From the NCBI GenBank assembly GCA_016188575.1, contig JACPHN010000143.1, forward strand, positions 1 to 22,136: a DNA stretch of 22,136 bases, read 5' to 3'. This DNA is from Candidatus Schekmanbacteria bacterium (GTDB lineage Bacteria > CSSED10-310 > JACPHN01). The notes under the pieces are model-generated. The model was given only the letters and a program-made list of their open reading frames with translations, had not been told where the DNA came from and made no database searches. The translations under genes were made by a program, and so were the position numbers. Below, in pieces: positions 7,421-15,550 of this stretch (within the stretch, counting starts at the first letter, position 1; each line of letters starts with the position of its first letter).

Positions 7421-8083
7421 TCACGGACGTCGAAGGTAGGTCGACAACACTGCGAGCTCGCCGGCGATGTCGGCAAAAGCGCGCGCAAATCCGTGCTTGA
7501 GGTCCTCCATCTGGGCATTCTTTTCCGCGACGCGGGCGTCGATGTCCTGTTTCTCCCGCTCCGCGGCTCCCAGCTCCGCACGCATCTGCTCGAGTAGCCG
7601 CTTCTTGTCCTCGATCACCGCGCCGAGCGCGGACTGGCGAGCCTGGGCGTCTTTGAGGTTCTCGTCGCGGAACCTCAGCAGCGCGCCGGCAAACTTCTTC
7701 CGCTCTTCGTTCAGGATTGCCGCGTAGTGGTCATGGTGCCGCAGGAGCTCATCCTTGCTGACGCGCATCACGCCAGCCGAGTCGAGCGCTTTCTGGATCG
7801 CCGTCTCCGCGGAGCTTCCGGCGCGCACCTGGGCGGCGAAAATCTGGTGGAGCTCGTAAAAGTCGAAGCCGGGAAGGTTGCTGCGGTCGATTGCCTGTTT
7901 CAGTGAGTCGGCGAACAGCTTGTGCGCGCCGTCAGACGATACGACTTCGGGGGCCGCCGCGGCGCCGGCCGCGGTGCCGCTCGCACTCGGATCCGGTGTC
8001 GCCACGTGGGTCACTGCCAGCGCGGGTTCGGCCTGCTCGTTTTCCTCGAATACCAGGTCGCGTAGTCGGTCGAGCAATCCCAC
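7421..8083 (-). CDS. Coiled-coil protein with N-terminal FEE motif
   Basis: I do not recognise a named family for this 220-aa protein. It opens directly with an amphipathic segment 'LRDLVFEENE' (residues 7-16), the motif shared with the kinase and winged-helix proteins. A flexible Ala/Thr/Pro/Ser-rich linker (about 17-50) follows, then a helical region (about 53-120) with 'GFDFYEL', then a long charged coiled coil (about 124-197) and a short hydrophobic end. The start is a GTG at 8083, supported by GAGGAG seven bases upstream. The long open frame upstream of it is antisense-like and overlaps the ATPase gene. It lies 25 bp after the ABC ATPase stop, so it is positioned as a possible cytoplasmic link between the transporter and the VWA/PP2C/kinase set. 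That bridging role is inference. Confidence 0.82.
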   Translation of the reverse strand: MGLLDRLRDLVFEENEQAEPALAVTHVATPDPSASGTAAGAAAAPEVVSSDGAHKLFADSLKQAIDRSNLPGFDFYELHQIFAAQVRAGSSAETAIQKALDSAGVMRVSKDELLRHHDHYAAILNEERKKFAGALLRFRDENLKDAQARQSALGAVIEDKKRLLEQMRAELGAAEREKQDIDARVAEKNAQMEDLKHGFARAFADIAGELAVLSTYLRRP

Positions 8084-8108
8084 TGTCCAGCTCCTCGCTC
8101 CCGGTCTG

Positions 8109-8978
8109 TCACATCGTCTTGAAGGTAGCTTCGATGTCGTTGACGAGCTCGTGGAAGACCGGGAGGGCCTTGGGGTTGTCGCTCCACGCAATCCCACTCG
8201 CCAGCAGGTCGAGCTCGCGAACGACGTGCGCCGCCCGTTGCCGCCGTCCGCTTTCATCAAAAGCGCGGCCGAGCAGGTGCACCCGATCACAAATCGCCAC
8301 CACGGAACGAATGTCGTGCGAGATGATGAGCAGCGTGTTGAGCTCGTGCGCGTTCGATACTTCGCGCACGAAATCGGTGACCGCGCCGATCGCGTTGGGG
8401 TCCAGGCCGGAGAACGGCTCGTCCATCACGAGGAAAAACCGATTCACCATCAACTGCTGCAGAATCGCCACGCGCTGCCGCTGCCCCCCCGACAACTGGG
8501 ATGGCCAGAAGCGGGCGCGGTCGTCGAGCCGAAACCGCCCTAGCAACTCCATGGCCTGTTGGCGCGCGAGCCGGCCGGCCATCCCCGATGCTCGGCCCGC
8601 CAGACTCAGATTCTGCAGCACCGTCAGATGCGCAAACAGCGGGTAGTGCTGAGCCACGACGCCGACCATTCCCGGCCGCACCGGCTGCATCGTCCCGGTG
8701 TCGTCTACTGCCACCCGGACGCCGCCGCGATCGGCCCTGGACAGCCCTGCGATGACCCGCAATAGCTGCGTCTTGCCGACGCCGCTCGGACCAATGATGC
8801 CGCGAATCTGCCCGCGCACGCTGCCGCGCTGCCGCAAGTCCCGCACCACCAGGTCCACGCCCTCGAGAATCGGCTGGCCCCCGAGCGCGAGGTGCACGTC
8901 AAGCACTTCGAGGATCGCATTCTGCTCGAAGTAGTCCGCAGCGCTGCGCGCCGGCGTGTTCCCCGGTGCCCCGCTCAC
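8109..8978 (-). CDS. ABC transporter ATP-binding protein
   Basis: This is the motor subunit of the adjacent uptake system. Numbered from the GTG at 8978 (289 aa): Walker A 'GPSGVGKT' (63-70), Q-loop 'VVAQH' (Q110), signature 'LSGGQ' (162-166), Walker B 'FFLVMDE' (181-187), D-loop 'SGLD' and switch His H221 ('IISHD'). A complete set of motifs indicates an active ATPase. The C-terminal about 50 residues go beyond the nucleotide-binding domain; I do not recognise them. The GTG at 8978 is preferred because the permease stop, embedded in GGTGA, lies seven bases upstream and can serve as ribosome binding site. An ATG at 9008 would overlap the permease gene. The permease type suggests a NitT/TauT-like importer, but the substrate cannot be read from the sequence. 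Confidence 0.93.
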   Translation of the reverse strand: MSGAPGNTPARSAADYFEQNAILEVLDVHLALGGQPILEGVDLVVRDLRQRGSVRGQIRGIIGPSGVGKTQLLRVIAGLSRADRGGVRVAVDDTGTMQPVRPGMVGVVAQHYPLFAHLTVLQNLSLAGRASGMAGRLARQQAMELLGRFRLDDRARFWPSQLSGGQRQRVAILQQLMVNRFFLVMDEPFSGLDPNAIGAVTDFVREVSNAHELNTLLIISHDIRSVVAICDRVHLLGRAFDESGRRQRAAHVVRELDLLASGIAWSDNPKALPVFHELVNDIEATFKTM

Positions 8979-8985
8979 GCGCCGC

Positions 8986-9810
8986 TCACCGGGAGCCCGC
9001 GCTCGCATAGGGCGCCGCGAGGCGCTGAAGCCACTTGAGCACGATGTCTTGGACCACCCCGATAGTGAGGATGCAAAACATGATCGCCAGTGCCTTCCCG
9101 CGATCGAAATGCTTGATGCTGTCCCACAGAATATCCCCGACCCCACCCGTCTTGACGATCGTCTCTACGGCCGGAATCATGGTCCACCCGATCGCGGCGT
9201 TTTGGCGCAACGCGTCGAGGGTCTCGGCAATCGTGCCGCGCACGACCACGTGCCAGAAAACGCCCCATGACGAGAGCCCCAGCGAGCGCGCGTAGTCGAA
9301 ATTGGCCGCCGGAATTTCCGTCACGATGCTGTACATGGACGTCACGAAGAAGACCGTGATGCCGAACGTCAGCAATGCCAGCTTGAGCGAAAAGCCGAGG
9401 CCGAAGGTCACGATGAAGATGAAGTAGATCCCGAGGAGGCCGAGAAATCGGCCCTTTGAAATGATGAAGGATGCCGGTCTGAAGAGCGGCACGGAAGCCA
9501 GGTAGGTCAGTGCGAGAGTCAACGCCGTGGCCAGGCCGATGGCACTCAGGCTCAGGCGGAGGCTCTCCAGGATGTCGCGGGAGAAGCGGTCGACCAGGAA
9601 GAGCTTCCTCAGGCTCAGCAAGACCTCGCTGAACGGGCGGAAGGCCGGGCCTATGTTCCCTTGCCAGATGGCCACGAGCATCAAGAGATACAGGAGAACC
9701 AGCGCCCAACGCGCGCCTGCCGCCAGGGACCGGTTGAGCTCGAGCAAGTCGAGCAACGGTCTCCTCATGCCCTGGATATCTGACTGCTTGATGTGCTGTT
9801 CCGTATGCAC
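8986..9810 (-). CDS. ABC transporter permease (NitT/TauT-like, BPD_transp_1 fold)
   Basis: The 274-aa integral membrane protein has about six hydrophobic segments (about 34-50, 82-108, 118-140, 142-163, 206-224 and 238-258). A cytoplasmic EAA-type loop (about 168-192, 'AANFDYARSLGLSSWGVFW') is the docking site for the ATPase. Layout and loop resemble permeases of the nitrate/taurine/sulfonate group. The start is a GTG at 9810, four bases after the stop of the OmpA-fused binding protein; an ATG at 9768 is an alternative. Only one permease gene is present, so it would act as a homodimer. It sits between two binding-protein genes and the ATPase gene and should form the importer with them. Confidence 0.9.
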   Translation of the reverse strand: MHTEQHIKQSDIQGMRRPLLDLLELNRSLAAGARWALVLLYLLMLVAIWQGNIGPAFRPFSEVLLSLRKLFLVDRFSRDILESLRLSLSAIGLATALTLALTYLASVPLFRPASFIISKGRFLGLLGIYFIFIVTFGLGFSLKLALLTFGITVFFVTSMYSIVTEIPAANFDYARSLGLSSWGVFWHVVVRGTIAETLDALRQNAAIGWTMIPAVETIVKTGGVGDILWDSIKHFDRGKALAIMFCILTIGVVQDIVLKWLQRLAAPYASAGSR

Positions 9811-9814
9811 GCTG

Positions 9815-11746
9815 TTACTCGGTGGCCTGGCCTTCGCGGCGGAAGATCTTGAGCACGACGCGCCTGTTCACCGCCATCTTCTCGGCGGTGTGCGCACCAG
9901 TCGCGGGATCGTAGTCGGCCACTGCCAGCTCCTGCTCGCCGTGCGCGACGACGGTAGCGCGATTCTCGGGAAATGAAGTCCCCGCCCGCGTCTTGAGCCA
10001 CGCGGCCACCGCCTCGCCGCGCCGCTGCGAGAGCACCAAGTTGGCGTCATCATTGCCTTGCGAGTCGGTATGGCCGTGTATTTCCACGCGCGCATTGGCC
10101 GCGATGACGAGCTGCTCGAGCGCCTCCTCCAGGACGGCGGTGGCTGCAGGCGTGAACAGTGCTTTGCCGCTTTCGAAGCTGATGCTGTACGAAAGCTCCC
10201 CCAACTGCGTGCCCTTCTCGGCGCTCGCCGTAAACTGGGGCAGATACCCCTGCGCTGCCGTGAGCGCCGGAAACGCCTTCTGCGTCGCGAGCAAGTACTC
10301 GGGGTTGAAGACAGCTCGCCACTCCGGGTAGGCGTCCATGAAGGCCGGGTAGTAGCTCATGGCCAGCGTTGCGAAGCGGTTGTAGACGACCTCGCCGATG
10401 TCCACGCTGCCATCGAGACCGAAGTAGGCCAGATTGCGCGGCAGGTTGCTGACAGAAGAACCGCCGATCTCCACCTTCAGCCCCATCGTATCGGTCACGG
10501 TCACGACATCGAAATACCGGTACCAGTAATCCGGCGTTTCCGAGTCGAATATCTCGTGGGCGTATCGAGCGGCGTCCCAGCGCCGGTCTGCCGCCGATTT
10601 CGCCGGCATGGCGCCGGATTTCAGCTTCTCGTCCGCTTCATTGATCTCATCGGCCGCCTGGAACAGGGCGGCAAGCATACTGGTAATGACCTGTTTGTTC
10701 TGCTCGTCCCATTGCTTGAGCCCGACAATGTACTGAGGCATCTGATTGCTGTATTCCCGCGTGGACGCAATCGACACCACGCCGCCCCTCTTGTTGGCAA
10801 TGTTCTTGTCGCCGGGTGTCCAGGTCACGGCTCCGTTGACGGCGATGCGGCCCTTGCTCCCCTTCCTTACCAGTTGCCCGCGGCTGTCCTTGCCATCGGC
10901 CGTAAACACGCGTTCGACCTCACGTCCCGCGATGAGCGTGTCGGCCGCCTCGAGGAAACTGGCAGTTTTCATGAAATTCAGCGCCTCCGGGTCGAACTGC
11001 GTTTCGTCGCTGTTGAACGGGACGCGGTTCTGGGCGCACCAAAAGATCATCACGTTCCAGTCGCCGTCCGCCGGGACGCCTGCCACGAGGCCGCCCCGGG
11101 CGCTCTGTGGATTCTCCTTCCACCGCGGCGGCCCGAGGAACTTGTCCTCACCCGCGCTGAAGCCGCCAAATCCGATGATCTCGGCCGAGTAGCCTGGATC
11201 GACCGCGCGCAAAGCCTTGTTGGTGTCGTTCAATACCCAGCCGCCCGCGTCACCCATGATCGTGAAAAAATGGGCTCCGGTTCGTGGCGCCGGATTACCG
11301 CTCTTGAGCTCCGCGGCAAACGCCCTGAGCTCCGCGATCTGCAGCGGAATCTCCTCGATGCGCTTGAACTTCAAGCTGACTCCACGTTGCGCAAACAAGC
11401 TGTCGGCCGCCGTCATCTTGCCCTTGTTGGCCAACGCCCAGGCCTGGTGGGTATTCCACGTCCAGTGGGCGAGCCTGATTTCCTTCACTCCCGGGAGCAG
11501 CGGGATATCCTCGAAGGTGGGAACTCGGGCGCCTGTGCTGGGCGGCGGGACCGCGGGCGCCCGGTTTTCCGTTGGAACAGCAGTTACCATTCGCGCCGCA
11601 GGCACGGTCGGCGCCGCAGTGGCCTCCGGCGGCCGGTCCACGACCTTATCGCCGCTGCCAAAAAACATCCGCGAGACGAGCAGCGCCGAAAGGACGAAGA
11701 GCCCCGCGAAGAACAGCTTTGCAGAGGTCTTCATTCGCCTGGCCAC
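9815..11746 (-). CDS. Membrane-anchored ABC substrate-binding protein fused to an OmpA-like domain
   Basis: An N-terminal hydrophobic segment (about residues 11-29), with no lipobox or clear cleavage site, anchors the 643-aa protein. A Pro/Ala/Thr-rich linker (about 33-80) follows. Residues about 85-495 form a periplasmic substrate-binding domain with conserved stretches 'AHWTWNTHQAWA', 'GGLVAGVPADGDWN', 'VTWTPGD' and 'DYWYRYFDVVT'. Residues about 520-635 form an OmpA-like peptidoglycan-binding domain ('VEIHGHTDSQGND' near 555-567, 'LSQRRGEAVAAWL', 'NRR' near 627-629). The protein could therefore tether the importer to the cell wall. Fused binding-protein/OmpA proteins are known in databases as putative phosphate ABC transporter/OmpA family proteins, but the substrate is not established. 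The GTG at 11746 is chosen (GGAG nine bases upstream); an ATG at 11734 is also possible. The neighbouring gene encodes a paralogue without the OmpA part. Confidence 0.9.
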   Translation of the reverse strand: MARRMKTSAKLFFAGLFVLSALLVSRMFFGSGDKVVDRPPEATAAPTVPAARMVTAVPTENRAPAVPPPSTGARVPTFEDIPLLPGVKEIRLAHWTWNTHQAWALANKGKMTAADSLFAQRGVSLKFKRIEEIPLQIAELRAFAAELKSGNPAPRTGAHFFTIMGDAGGWVLNDTNKALRAVDPGYSAEIIGFGGFSAGEDKFLGPPRWKENPQSARGGLVAGVPADGDWNVMIFWCAQNRVPFNSDETQFDPEALNFMKTASFLEAADTLIAGREVERVFTADGKDSRGQLVRKGSKGRIAVNGAVTWTPGDKNIANKRGGVVSIASTREYSNQMPQYIVGLKQWDEQNKQVITSMLAALFQAADEINEADEKLKSGAMPAKSAADRRWDAARYAHEIFDSETPDYWYRYFDVVTVTDTMGLKVEIGGSSVSNLPRNLAYFGLDGSVDIGEVVYNRFATLAMSYYPAFMDAYPEWRAVFNPEYLLATQKAFPALTAAQGYLPQFTASAEKGTQLGELSYSISFESGKALFTPAATAVLEEALEQLVIAANARVEIHGHTDSQGNDDANLVLSQRRGEAVAAWLKTRAGTSFPENRATVVAHGEQELAVADYDPATGAHTAEKMAVNRRVVLKIFRREGQATE

Positions 11747-11781
11747 TGACTGATGCTCCGAGAACAGTTTGAAGTTGGGTC

Positions 11782-11796
11782 CGGGAGGGGCTCCCG
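11782..11796 (-). other. Short stem-loop between the two binding-protein genes
   Basis: CGGGAG and CTCCCG flank a three-base loop in the 81-bp gap. There is no T-run, so it is not a classical terminator. It could stabilise or stop part of the transcript so that the first binding protein is made in excess. The hairpin is seen; its role is inferred. Confidence 0.35.
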
Positions 11797-11827
11797 CCGC
11801 GGATCACTATGTTGACGCGAGCCGCGC

Positions 11828-13243
11828 TTAGCTCTTGATCAGCTCCGGATAGTTCTTCTTCACGCCCTGAACATAGACGGGGTTGAACACGGATGACCAT
11901 TCCGCGTACGATTCCATGAAATCCGGATAGTACTGCATCGCCAGCTTTGCGAACCGCTCATACATGATTCGCCCCTGGTTCTCACCGCCAGCGAGCCCGA
12001 AGTAGCGCAAGTTCTCCTCGAGATTGCTCACGGCAGAGCCGCCGATCTCGACCTGCAACCCCTGCTTGTCGGCAATCGTGACGACATCGAAGTATTTGTA
12101 CCAGTACTCCTGGTCTTCGGAGCCAAAGATCTGCTGCGCAAAACCCGCCGCGGTCCAGCGCACGTCGGCCGCAGCACGCGGCTGAATCGCGCCGCTCTTG
12201 AGCCCGGGCGCTGCCGCCTTGATTTGATCCGCTGCCGCAAAGACTGATGCCAGCATGCGAATGACGGCGCTTTGATTTCTATCGTTCCACTGTTTGAGCC
12301 CGACGATGTATTGCGGCATTTGCTCGGAGTACTCTCTCGTGGAAGCGATGGACACGAGCCCCCCGCGCTGGTCGGCAATGTTCTTGTCGCCAGGCGTCCA
12401 CGTTACTGAGCCGGTGATGGCGACAAATCCTCTCTCTCCCTTTTTTACCGTTTTGCCCTGAAAATCCTTGCCGTCTTCCTTGAAGGTGAGCTCTACGGGT
12501 TGCCCGGCGATGTAAACTTCCGCTGCCTTGATGTAGTTTTCGGTTTGCAGGAAGTTTAGCGCGCCCGGGTCGTAGAGCCGCTTGTCCGAGTTGAATGGCA
12601 CATCGTTCTGCACGCACCAGTAGATCATCACGTTCCAGTCGCCATCGGCCGGAACTCCTGCGACCAGTCCGCCGCGCGCCGCTTGCGGGTCTTGCTTCCA
12701 CGCGGGCGGGCCCATGAGCTTGTCTTCTCCGGCGCTGAAGCCGCCGAAGCCTACGATCTCCGCCTGGAATACGGGATCGACGCCTTTCAGCGCCTTGTTC
12801 GTGTCGTTGAGCACCCAACCGCTGGCATCGCCCATGATCGTGAAGAAGTGGACGCCGTCCGCCGGATTGGCTTCGCCGGCCTTGAACCCCTGCGCGAAAC
12901 TGACCAGGGCGTTGATCTGTACGGGGATGTCCTCTATGCGCACGAAGCCCATGCGGATTTTGTTTTTCGCAAAGAGCGAGTCCGGAGCGGTCTCCTTGCC
13001 GTGGTTTGCCAGCGCCCACGCCTGATGGGAGTTCCACGTCCAGTGGCCGAGTCGGAGCGCGATCTCGCCCGCCGCTTCCCGGTCAATCGCCGGCGCTTCC
13101 ATTATCGTGGCGGGCGCCGGCCCGCCGGCGTTTTCGGACAGGAGCTTGTCAAGGATGCCGCCCGCCTGCAGCGCGACAATGACCAGCGCGGCTGCGATCA
13201 GCACACCGACAATCTTACCCGTTCTCCTGGATCGCTCTGCCAT
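11828..13243 (-). CDS. Membrane-anchored ABC substrate-binding protein (paralogue without OmpA domain)
   Basis: The 471-aa protein begins with an uncleaved-looking hydrophobic anchor (about residues 11-31) and then a binding domain aligned end to end with that of the next gene. Shared blocks include 'GHWTWNSHQAWALAN', 'HFFTIMGDASGWVLNDTNKA', 'GFGGFSAGEDK', 'GGLVAGVPADGDWNVMI' and 'VTWTPGDKNIA'. By eye most aligned positions are identical (not computed). It ends where the OmpA domain of its paralogue would begin. The ATG at 13243 has AGGAG six bases upstream. This is the first gene of the long operon, next to the candidate promoter at 13328-13356. Two binding proteins for one importer suggest either different ligands or a free and a wall-tethered form. 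The substrate is unknown. Confidence 0.9.
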   Translation of the reverse strand: MAERSRRTGKIVGVLIAAALVIVALQAGGILDKLLSENAGGPAPATIMEAPAIDREAAGEIALRLGHWTWNSHQAWALANHGKETAPDSLFAKNKIRMGFVRIEDIPVQINALVSFAQGFKAGEANPADGVHFFTIMGDASGWVLNDTNKALKGVDPVFQAEIVGFGGFSAGEDKLMGPPAWKQDPQAARGGLVAGVPADGDWNVMIYWCVQNDVPFNSDKRLYDPGALNFLQTENYIKAAEVYIAGQPVELTFKEDGKDFQGKTVKKGERGFVAITGSVTWTPGDKNIADQRGGLVSIASTREYSEQMPQYIVGLKQWNDRNQSAVIRMLASVFAAADQIKAAAPGLKSGAIQPRAAADVRWTAAGFAQQIFGSEDQEYWYKYFDVVTIADKQGLQVEIGGSAVSNLEENLRYFGLAGGENQGRIMYERFAKLAMQYYPDFMESYAEWSSVFNPVYVQGVKKNYPELIKS

Positions 13244-13327
13244 GGCTCACTCCTGTGCTCGCCGTCGGGCGTCACCAAACATTTCCGCCGGATTCTCCCG
13301 CGCCTGCTCGCCCGACGCGCCCGAACG

Positions 13328-13356
13328 AGTGTAGGCATACAGGGGAGGAGATGCAA
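13328..13356 (-). promoter_or_regulatory. Candidate promoter of the ABC/VWA/kinase operon
   Basis: On the minus strand, TTGCAT (13356-13351) is followed by a 17-bp spacer and TACACT (13333-13328, four of six consensus bases). It lies about 85 nt before the start of the first binding-protein gene. The -35 box is weak, so an activator may be needed. Confidence 0.4.
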
Positions 13357-13390
13357 GCAGGGAAATGGGTCATCCGCGCGCCCCGAGATT

Positions 13391-13424
13391 CCTCCCCCCG
13401 CTTGCGGGGGGAGGGACGGAGGGA
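13391..13424. repeat. REP-like palindromic G/C repeat, copy 1
   Basis: A perfect 10-bp stem (13391-13400 with 13405-13414) closes a CTTG loop and is followed by a purine-rich flank 'GGACGGAGGGA'. It lies in the divergent promoter region between the ABC operon and the PD40 gene. Related elements occur at 15551 and, inverted, at 19948. Confidence 0.75.
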
Positions 13425-13477
13425 GGCGCTGTCGCGTCCACGTCGAAGAGGCGGTGGATTCACGGATTCGCGCTTCA

Positions 13478-13506
13478 TTGACATTGGCCGTTGGCCGCGA
13501 TAGACC
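13478..13506 (+). promoter_or_regulatory. Candidate promoter of the PD40-repeat protein gene
   Basis: A perfect TTGACA (13478-13483) is followed by a 17-bp spacer and TAGACC (13501-13506, three of six). This would give a leader of about 40 nt before the GTG at 13555. The -35 match is strong and the -10 match weak. Confidence 0.4.
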
Positions 13507-13554
13507 TCTGTTCACGGGCGGTTTCTTGCTGTCGTAATCCAGGAGGGCAAGAGC

Positions 13555-15522
13555 GTGAGCGCATGTGTACGGTGTGGACAGATGGGCGTGGTGGCGCTAC
13601 TCACCTTCATGGCCGTCGACGCGAACGCCGCCGACCCCGTCCTCTTCGTTTCCGATAGAGACCAGAAGGCCAACTGGGATATCTATGGCATGAACCCGGA
13701 CGGATCGTCTATCCAGCGCCTCAGCGATTCCCCGAGTATCGAGAACCACCCCGGTCTCTCGCCTGACGGCCAGTCGGTCGTGTTCAGCTCGGACCTGTCG
13801 GGAAACTTCGAGGCCTACCGTGCGCCGCTGGCCGCGCTCGCCAACGAGGACGCGTGGATCAAGCTCACGGACTTCGGCTGCGCGGGCGGCGATGACCAGC
13901 TCCGCTGCACGCCGGCGCGGCATCCCGAGTGGTCGCCTGATGCTCTCACCATCATCTATACCGCCAAGGACGGCTGTTGCCACTCAACCAAGAAGATCGT
14001 CAGCCAGTGCAGTGTTCCCACCCCGATCCTGGATCCGTGCGGAGATCCGCTACAGCCCGGAGAGCGCTACGAGCGCATGCACGTGATCGATGCGAACGGG
14101 GCGAACGACAGGGTGATTGACACCGTGACGCTTGGCGGTGGCAACTGCGACGCGCCTACGGTGTTTCACGCGGGACATCCGAGTTTTAGCCCGGATGGCG
14201 GAAAGATCATCTTCACCGGCGCCACCGATCGCACCGGTACGGACTGGGAAGTGTTCGTCGCCGACTGGAGCGGATCCGGGATCGCCAGTCTTCGCCAGAT
14301 TACCCTCGGATCTACGTATCCGCCCAATCCCAATCCCATCCGCATGACCGGTGGTGCGCACTTTTCCGATGATGGCCAGGACATCCTCTTCTCATCCACG
14401 CGAACCTGGAAAGGAAACTCGCAGCTTTTCCGTATTCCCAACTGGGCGAGTGAGCCGCCGCAGCAGCCGGTTGGTCACGATCCCGCCGCGACGAGCGTCA
14501 CCAGGCTCACCTGGCACTGCGGCAATGACTATGTCCCACACCCCACGTCATCCGCCGGCGCGCCCGGCAGCCTCCGGAATGGTGACGCGATCGTGTTCAC
14601 GTCCGACGCTGCTGCCGACTGGAATAACCCTCAGGATCTCGATGTTTGGGTCATGAACCCTGACGGATCAGAACGTGCTGACCTCACGAGCAACAACGCC
14701 GCGAGCGAGATGCAGCTCATCGCGGATGAAGTGAGCTGGTTCTGCGGGCTGCCACGGAATCTCAGCCCCTGCGTTTTCATACCCCGGGCGGTCACGATCG
14801 AGTCCAAGTATATCATGGAAATGGATCCTTACTTCAGTTTTTTGCCAGACGATTTCCCGAACAAGGAAAAATATCCGGTATACATGAACGCGTTGGGACA
14901 GTACATGCAACATAACTATCCTGAGTATTCGGAGCAAATAGGATCGCTGTTTGCAATGTACGAAAAGGCAGACAATGACTTTGACGGTCTTGCCAACGAA
15001 GACCCTACTGCTGATGGTGTGGACAACGATGCGGACGGGCAGGACGGCGAGGATTCGCCGAGCGTTGCGGATACCGCGGCGCCGACGCACCAGGTCGTTA
15101 TCCCGTCGTTCATGCCGCCCGTGGGGGAGGGGACGTGGTGTCCGGAGTGTGTGCCCTGTAACCAGTGCATTGTCGTGGAAACGGCGTGTCCGCTCCCTGC
15201 CGGCACGGTGGGACAATCCTACAACGCGAGTCTTCAAGCCAATGAAGCCGGGGTCACGTGGCGCATCGTGCGGGGCGCTCTCCCGGCCGGTCTCGGCCTG
15301 TCAAATGGCGCCATTGCCGGCGCTCCCACCCTGGCAGGGACGTTCGCCTTCGGCCTTGCCGCTCACGACGCCAATGGCAATGCGGATGCGAAGGACTGCT
15401 CGCTCACCGTGGAGCCGGCTGCTGCAACTCCCGCGACGACTGTCTGGGGCGTGGCTGCGCTCGCGGTACTTGTGGGCGCCGGCGCGTGGCGGCGAGCCCG
15501 GCCCCGCCGCATGCTCAGCTAG
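13555..15522 (+). CDS. Secreted PD40 (TolB-type) beta-propeller protein with Ig-like domain and C-terminal anchor
   Basis: The 655-aa protein has an N-terminal signal peptide (cleavage near 'ANA-ADP', about residue 24). PD40/TolB-type blades follow, seen as repeated 'DIYGMNPDGSSIQRLS', 'HPGLSPDGQSVVFSS', 'HPSFSPDGGKIIFTG' and 'DVWVMNPDGSERADLT' units. An Asp-rich stretch (about 473-500, 'DNDFDGLANEDPTADGVDND') resembles thrombospondin type-3 calcium repeats. Four cysteines spaced three apart (529, 532, 535, 538) come next, then a putative Ig-like domain (about 546-620, 'GALPAGLGLSNGAIAGAPT'). The end is a membrane helix with an Arg-rich tail (about 628-655), like a tripartite C-terminal sorting signal. 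The start is a GTG at 13555, with AGGAGGG seven bases upstream at 13541-13547. It is divergent from the ABC operon. A surface binding or scaffold role is likely; the ligand is unknown. Confidence 0.87.
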   Translation: MSACVRCGQMGVVALLTFMAVDANAADPVLFVSDRDQKANWDIYGMNPDGSSIQRLSDSPSIENHPGLSPDGQSVVFSSDLSGNFEAYRAPLAALANEDAWIKLTDFGCAGGDDQLRCTPARHPEWSPDALTIIYTAKDGCCHSTKKIVSQCSVPTPILDPCGDPLQPGERYERMHVIDANGANDRVIDTVTLGGGNCDAPTVFHAGHPSFSPDGGKIIFTGATDRTGTDWEVFVADWSGSGIASLRQITLGSTYPPNPNPIRMTGGAHFSDDGQDILFSSTRTWKGNSQLFRIPNWASEPPQQPVGHDPAATSVTRLTWHCGNDYVPHPTSSAGAPGSLRNGDAIVFTSDAAADWNNPQDLDVWVMNPDGSERADLTSNNAASEMQLIADEVSWFCGLPRNLSPCVFIPRAVTIESKYIMEMDPYFSFLPDDFPNKEKYPVYMNALGQYMQHNYPEYSEQIGSLFAMYEKADNDFDGLANEDPTADGVDNDADGQDGEDSPSVADTAAPTHQVVIPSFMPPVGEGTWCPECVPCNQCIVVETACPLPAGTVGQSYNASLQANEAGVTWRIVRGALPAGLGLSNGAIAGAPTLAGTFAFGLAAHDANGNADAKDCSLTVEPAAATPATTVWGVAALAVLVGAGAWRRARPRRMLS

Positions 15523-15550
15523 GCCGTACCCGCAGCCTGGTATCTGTTCA

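Noticed and set aside
10058-11749. Long plus-strand frame of 563 codons opposite the OmpA-fused binding protein
   Set aside because: The opposite strand encodes a clear binding protein/OmpA fusion; this frame is Arg/His-rich shadow sequence.
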